Origin: Bartonella vinsonii subsp. arupensis OK-94-513
GTDB taxonomy: Bacteria; Pseudomonadota; Alphaproteobacteria; Rhizobiales; Rhizobiaceae
Reading direction: 5' to 3'
DNA length: 64,000 nt
Assembly: GCF_000278235.1 (NCBI RefSeq)
Contig: NZ_JH725038.1
Span: forward strand, 142,299-206,298
Both the position numbers and the translations under genes were made by a program. Of the stretch, positions 61,795-64,000 are shown one piece after another. The notes beneath the pieces were generated by a model, which had not been told where the DNA came from, ran no database searches, and saw only the letters and a program-made list of their open reading frames with translations. Position 1 is the stretch's first letter. Every line of letters starts with the position of its first letter.

Positions 61795-62640
61795 TCAGTT
61801 TAACAAACCAACTTCTTTCATTTTTATCAGAACAGTATGATCAATCTTACCTGTTATGGGAAGATCAAAAATTTGTTGAAACTGTTTTAAGGCATCTATT
61901 GTCTTTTGGTCTTCTATGCCCGTAACAATAACCTCTTGATTACCAAAAATACGCAAAGCTTTTTGCACTTGCATAATATCTGAAACAGGAGGCTCTAAAA
62001 CAGTTTCTTTTGAGTGTGGCATAGCTTTTGTTTTTGTTGTTTCATTGGCTATTTCTATTTCACTACGCTTAATTAATACTGTAATTTCATCCGTTTCTGT
62101 ATTGGGTAAAATATTGCGTTGCATTCCGTGAGTGGTTTGTTGTTTCCAAAGTGCTATAGCACGACGCATTTTAGGTCCCTCTATTCCATCTAAAGGACCA
62201 TCATAAAGCCCCAGTTTTGCCAGCTTTTTTTGCATTTTTAATGTGTTTTCTGACAAAGCATGTGAAGATAAGTTTTTGTATAGATGGCTTGGAAAAGCTA
62301 CAGAAGGATCACGAGAAACTGCGCTAAGTTTTGCTTCTTTTGCAGATGAAGGAGAGTTCTTTTCTCTCTCTGGAGCAAATGTAAATTTCATTTTTGTAAA
62401 GACATCTTGATGCATTATCATTTGCGAAAATAAAGCATTAAATGAAACAAATCCAAAACTAATGATGAAAAGAAGTGATCCAATGAAAAACAGAGTATTT
62501 TTCCGTGTATAGAAATAAAGTGTTTTTGCTATCCAAAAAAGAAACTGACAGCTTATAAGAAAAAATGTTATAACAATACTACTATAGTGTTTACGCTTTT
62601 TTGTGGTTTTTGTTCTGCGCATCTTTCGTTTTTTTGCCAT
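61795..62640 (-). CDS. Membrane protein with two peptidoglycan-binding-type domains
   Basis: A 281-residue protein. The N-terminus is strongly basic (about 1-18). Two hydrophobic segments follow (about 22-42 and 48-70), then a polar linker and two PG_binding_1-like repeats: L-Q-K-K-L-A-K-L-G-L-Y-D-G-P near 135-150 and V-Q-K-A-L-R-I-F-G near 222-230. No enzymatic domain is attached, so it may tether the inner membrane to peptidoglycan. The function is inferred from the repeats alone. Confidence 0.75.
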   Translation of the reverse strand: MAKKRKMRRTKTTKKRKHYSSIVITFFLISCQFLFWIAKTLYFYTRKNTLFFIGSLLFIISFGFVSFNALFSQMIMHQDVFTKMKFTFAPEREKNSPSSAKEAKLSAVSRDPSVAFPSHLYKNLSSHALSENTLKMQKKLAKLGLYDGPLDGIEGPKMRRAIALWKQQTTHGMQRNILPNTETDEITVLIKRSEIEIANETTKTKAMPHSKETVLEPPVSDIMQVQKALRIFGNQEVIVTGIEDQKTIDALKQFQQIFDLPITGKIDHTVLIKMKEVGLLN

Positions 62641-63592
62641 TATTTTTTTATTTTAAAGAGTAATTGTTTTTATACAGAAAAGGATATAAATTATTTTTAC
62701 TTCCAACGAGAGGGAGAGAGTTTTATATTGTTGCTCTTTCCTTTCAAATTGTTAAAATGAACAAATTCGTCATATGAATCTATAAACTGATAAATTAACA
62801 ATAGTCCTTACCCAATTTTCTTAGTTTCACATTCTACAGCATTCTAGTATGTATAAAAAGCTTCCGCTTATGCAACACCGTTTTTACGCTTAAAACTACA
62901 TCGTCACGTATTATCATCTAAATTGAAAGTGCTACGTCATTTCCTCATTTTTTATTTTTTGCGTATATATTTACTAGTCTTTGAAATCAAATGGAAACAC
63001 ATTTCCTTATCACGCTGCAAGCTGAGAACAGTTTTGTATCTTTTTCAAATATCTCGTACGTACATAAACCTGTATTTCCATACAATGTTGATGAGAATAA
63101 TTTTTTCTCATATCATATATATTCTAGCATAAATTTATTTTACTAATATTCGATAAATTTCATAAAGATAAACAGAAGTGATTTTTAAAATATCTGCAGG
63201 AAAAGTGGTTGGAGGCTTAATCCTTATAATTTTATATTCATGCTTTTTTATAAAATAGAAAATGACAACATGGTAAGTACCGTAATCCTCACTTTGTCAT
63301 GGTTATGAGGTATCATTCTGTCTTTCGCACTACATGTATGTTTATGATATGTTATGAGAGTATAATCTCGCATACTTCAACGTTTATTTTTTTACGGTGC
63401 AATTTTGACGCTCATTTTTTAAGGAAAAGCTCATGCGTTCTCATTTTTGTACAGCTGCATCATGTCTTATTACAAAATAATGAATGCTGTATATCTGATA
63501 AACAAATGTTCAATTTCATAAATTTTTTATAAAGAAGAAGAGTGTAGACTGCTGCTTTTGTCTCATTTACAACTGCGGTGCATTGGTTGCTC
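62641..63592. other. Long A+T-rich region without a supported gene
   Basis: About 950 bases. Short plus-strand frames of 69 and 77 codons (62923-63132 and 63299-63532) are rich in Phe, Ile, Tyr and Cys, as expected from A+T-rich noise, and lack ribosome binding sites. I see no repeat or RNA gene. Confidence 0.4.
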
Positions 63593-63970
63593 ATGATACG
63601 TTTTTTAATCAAATTATTCTTTTTTTTGTTTTTTGTTTTTGTCATCATTTCATTTTTTGTAGAAAAGCCGAGTAATAAACATTCCTTTTCTCAAAAAGAT
63701 AATGAGACAATAACGAGCGATGTGATTATTGCTTTTAAGGAAGCTTTAAGTGATTTAGGAACATTTTGTGATCGTAATATAGAAGCCTGCAAAGTGGGAA
63801 AGTCCTTTTTAAGTTCACTTGGCGAGCGTGCTTATTATGGTGCTAGAGCAGCTTACGAATATTTTGGACGTATACTGGATGATAAGAATATGGAAACCTC
63901 TCCAAATATTATGTCTAAGAGGGAGGGACAAGAGCCTACACAAAAACAGAAGTATACAGCATCACCTTAA
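63593..63970 (+). CDS. DUF5330-like small membrane-anchored protein
   Basis: A 125-residue protein starting M-I-R-F-L-I-K, with one hydrophobic segment (about 3-22) and a polar remainder. F-C-D-R-N-I-E-A-C-K-V-G at about 58-69, with two cysteines, followed by A-R-A-A-Y-E-Y-F, matches my memory of the rhizobiales family DUF5330. A GTG five codons upstream is in frame. Function unknown. The stop lies 30 bases before the right edge of the window. Confidence 0.65.
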   Translation: MIRFLIKLFFFLFFVFVIISFFVEKPSNKHSFSQKDNETITSDVIIAFKEALSDLGTFCDRNIEACKVGKSFLSSLGERAYYGARAAYEYFGRILDDKNMETSPNIMSKREGQEPTQKQKYTASP

Positions 63971-64000
63971 AATAATTTTTTAAACGCGCATTATAGATAT

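Noticed and set aside
61659-61925. 88-codon plus-strand ORF after ppdK
   Set aside because: It overlaps the 3' end of a well supported minus-strand gene and has no ribosome binding site.
62923-63532. Two plus-strand ORFs of 69 and 77 codons
   Set aside because: No ribosome binding sites and no protein-like composition; probably chance frames in A+T-rich DNA.

Overview
The window looks like a stretch of chromosome from a Bartonella species (Alphaproteobacteria, Hyphomicrobiales). The DNA is A+T rich, genes are separated by very A+T-rich spacers, and local gene orders are those of rhizobia and Brucella: glyQ-glyS, atpI-atpB-atpE-b'-b, pdxH/dnaJ-like/fabI/aroC/ribB/xseB/dxs/tlyA, tldD/ialB/ctaB/ispH/thrB/rnhA, thrC/M16 peptidase, and ccrM/HAD/mutY/DUF721/dsbA. 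An IalB-family protein and a CcrM-type methyltransferase fit this host. The genus call is an inference from content and synteny; I cannot name the species.

Layout. 1-6.8 kb: start of a probable nhaA, a membrane-anchored AsmA-like protein, an SLC13-type permease, and a TPR protein followed by der. 7.5-10.3 kb: the F0 operon of ATP synthase behind a near-consensus promoter. 10.8-17 kb: glyS, glyQ, a large TPR protein and a polyprenyl diphosphate synthase, all on the minus strand. 17-24 kb: a tRNA methyltransferase, an S49 peptidase, ispE, rnhB, tsaC, an FAD-linked oxidase and a DUF6101 protein. 24-33 kb: purD, ubiA, pdxH, a DnaJ-like protein, fabI, aroC, ribB and xseB. 33-37 kb: dxs, tlyA and an RNA m5U methyltransferase. 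37-44 kb: tldD, ialB-like, ctaB, ispH, thrB, rnhA, a DsbD-N-like protein and AlgH. 44-51 kb: a 7TM-PAS-GGDEF-EAL receptor, an M16 peptidase and thrC. 51-53.5 kb: the only clearly accessory region, with three tandem paralogous small secreted proteins in A+T-rich DNA. 53.5-64 kb: HAD hydrolase, ccrM, mutY, DciA-like, DsbA-like, ppdK, a peptidoglycan-binding membrane protein and a DUF5330 protein.

How the genes work together. Most are housekeeping genes. ispE, dxs and ispH belong to the MEP isoprenoid pathway, whose products feed the polyprenyl synthase, ubiA and ctaB. aroC, thrB, thrC, purD, ribB and pdxH are biosynthetic. The F0 genes, ctaB and ubiA serve respiration. ccrM and the degenerate receptor (resembling RgsP of rhizobia) point to cell-cycle and polar-growth control.

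The main points for a second look are: the trio of secreted paralogs with a shared EGKVEKV-x-EP-x-TLG signature and divergent hydrophobic tails; the receptor with eroded GGDEF and EAL motifs; a perfect dyad inside the fabI promoter; a RibB whose GTP cyclohydrolase II-like half lacks all zinc cysteines; and signs of gene loss around ctaB and behind dsbA. No tRNA, rRNA, CRISPR, insertion sequence or prophage was found.
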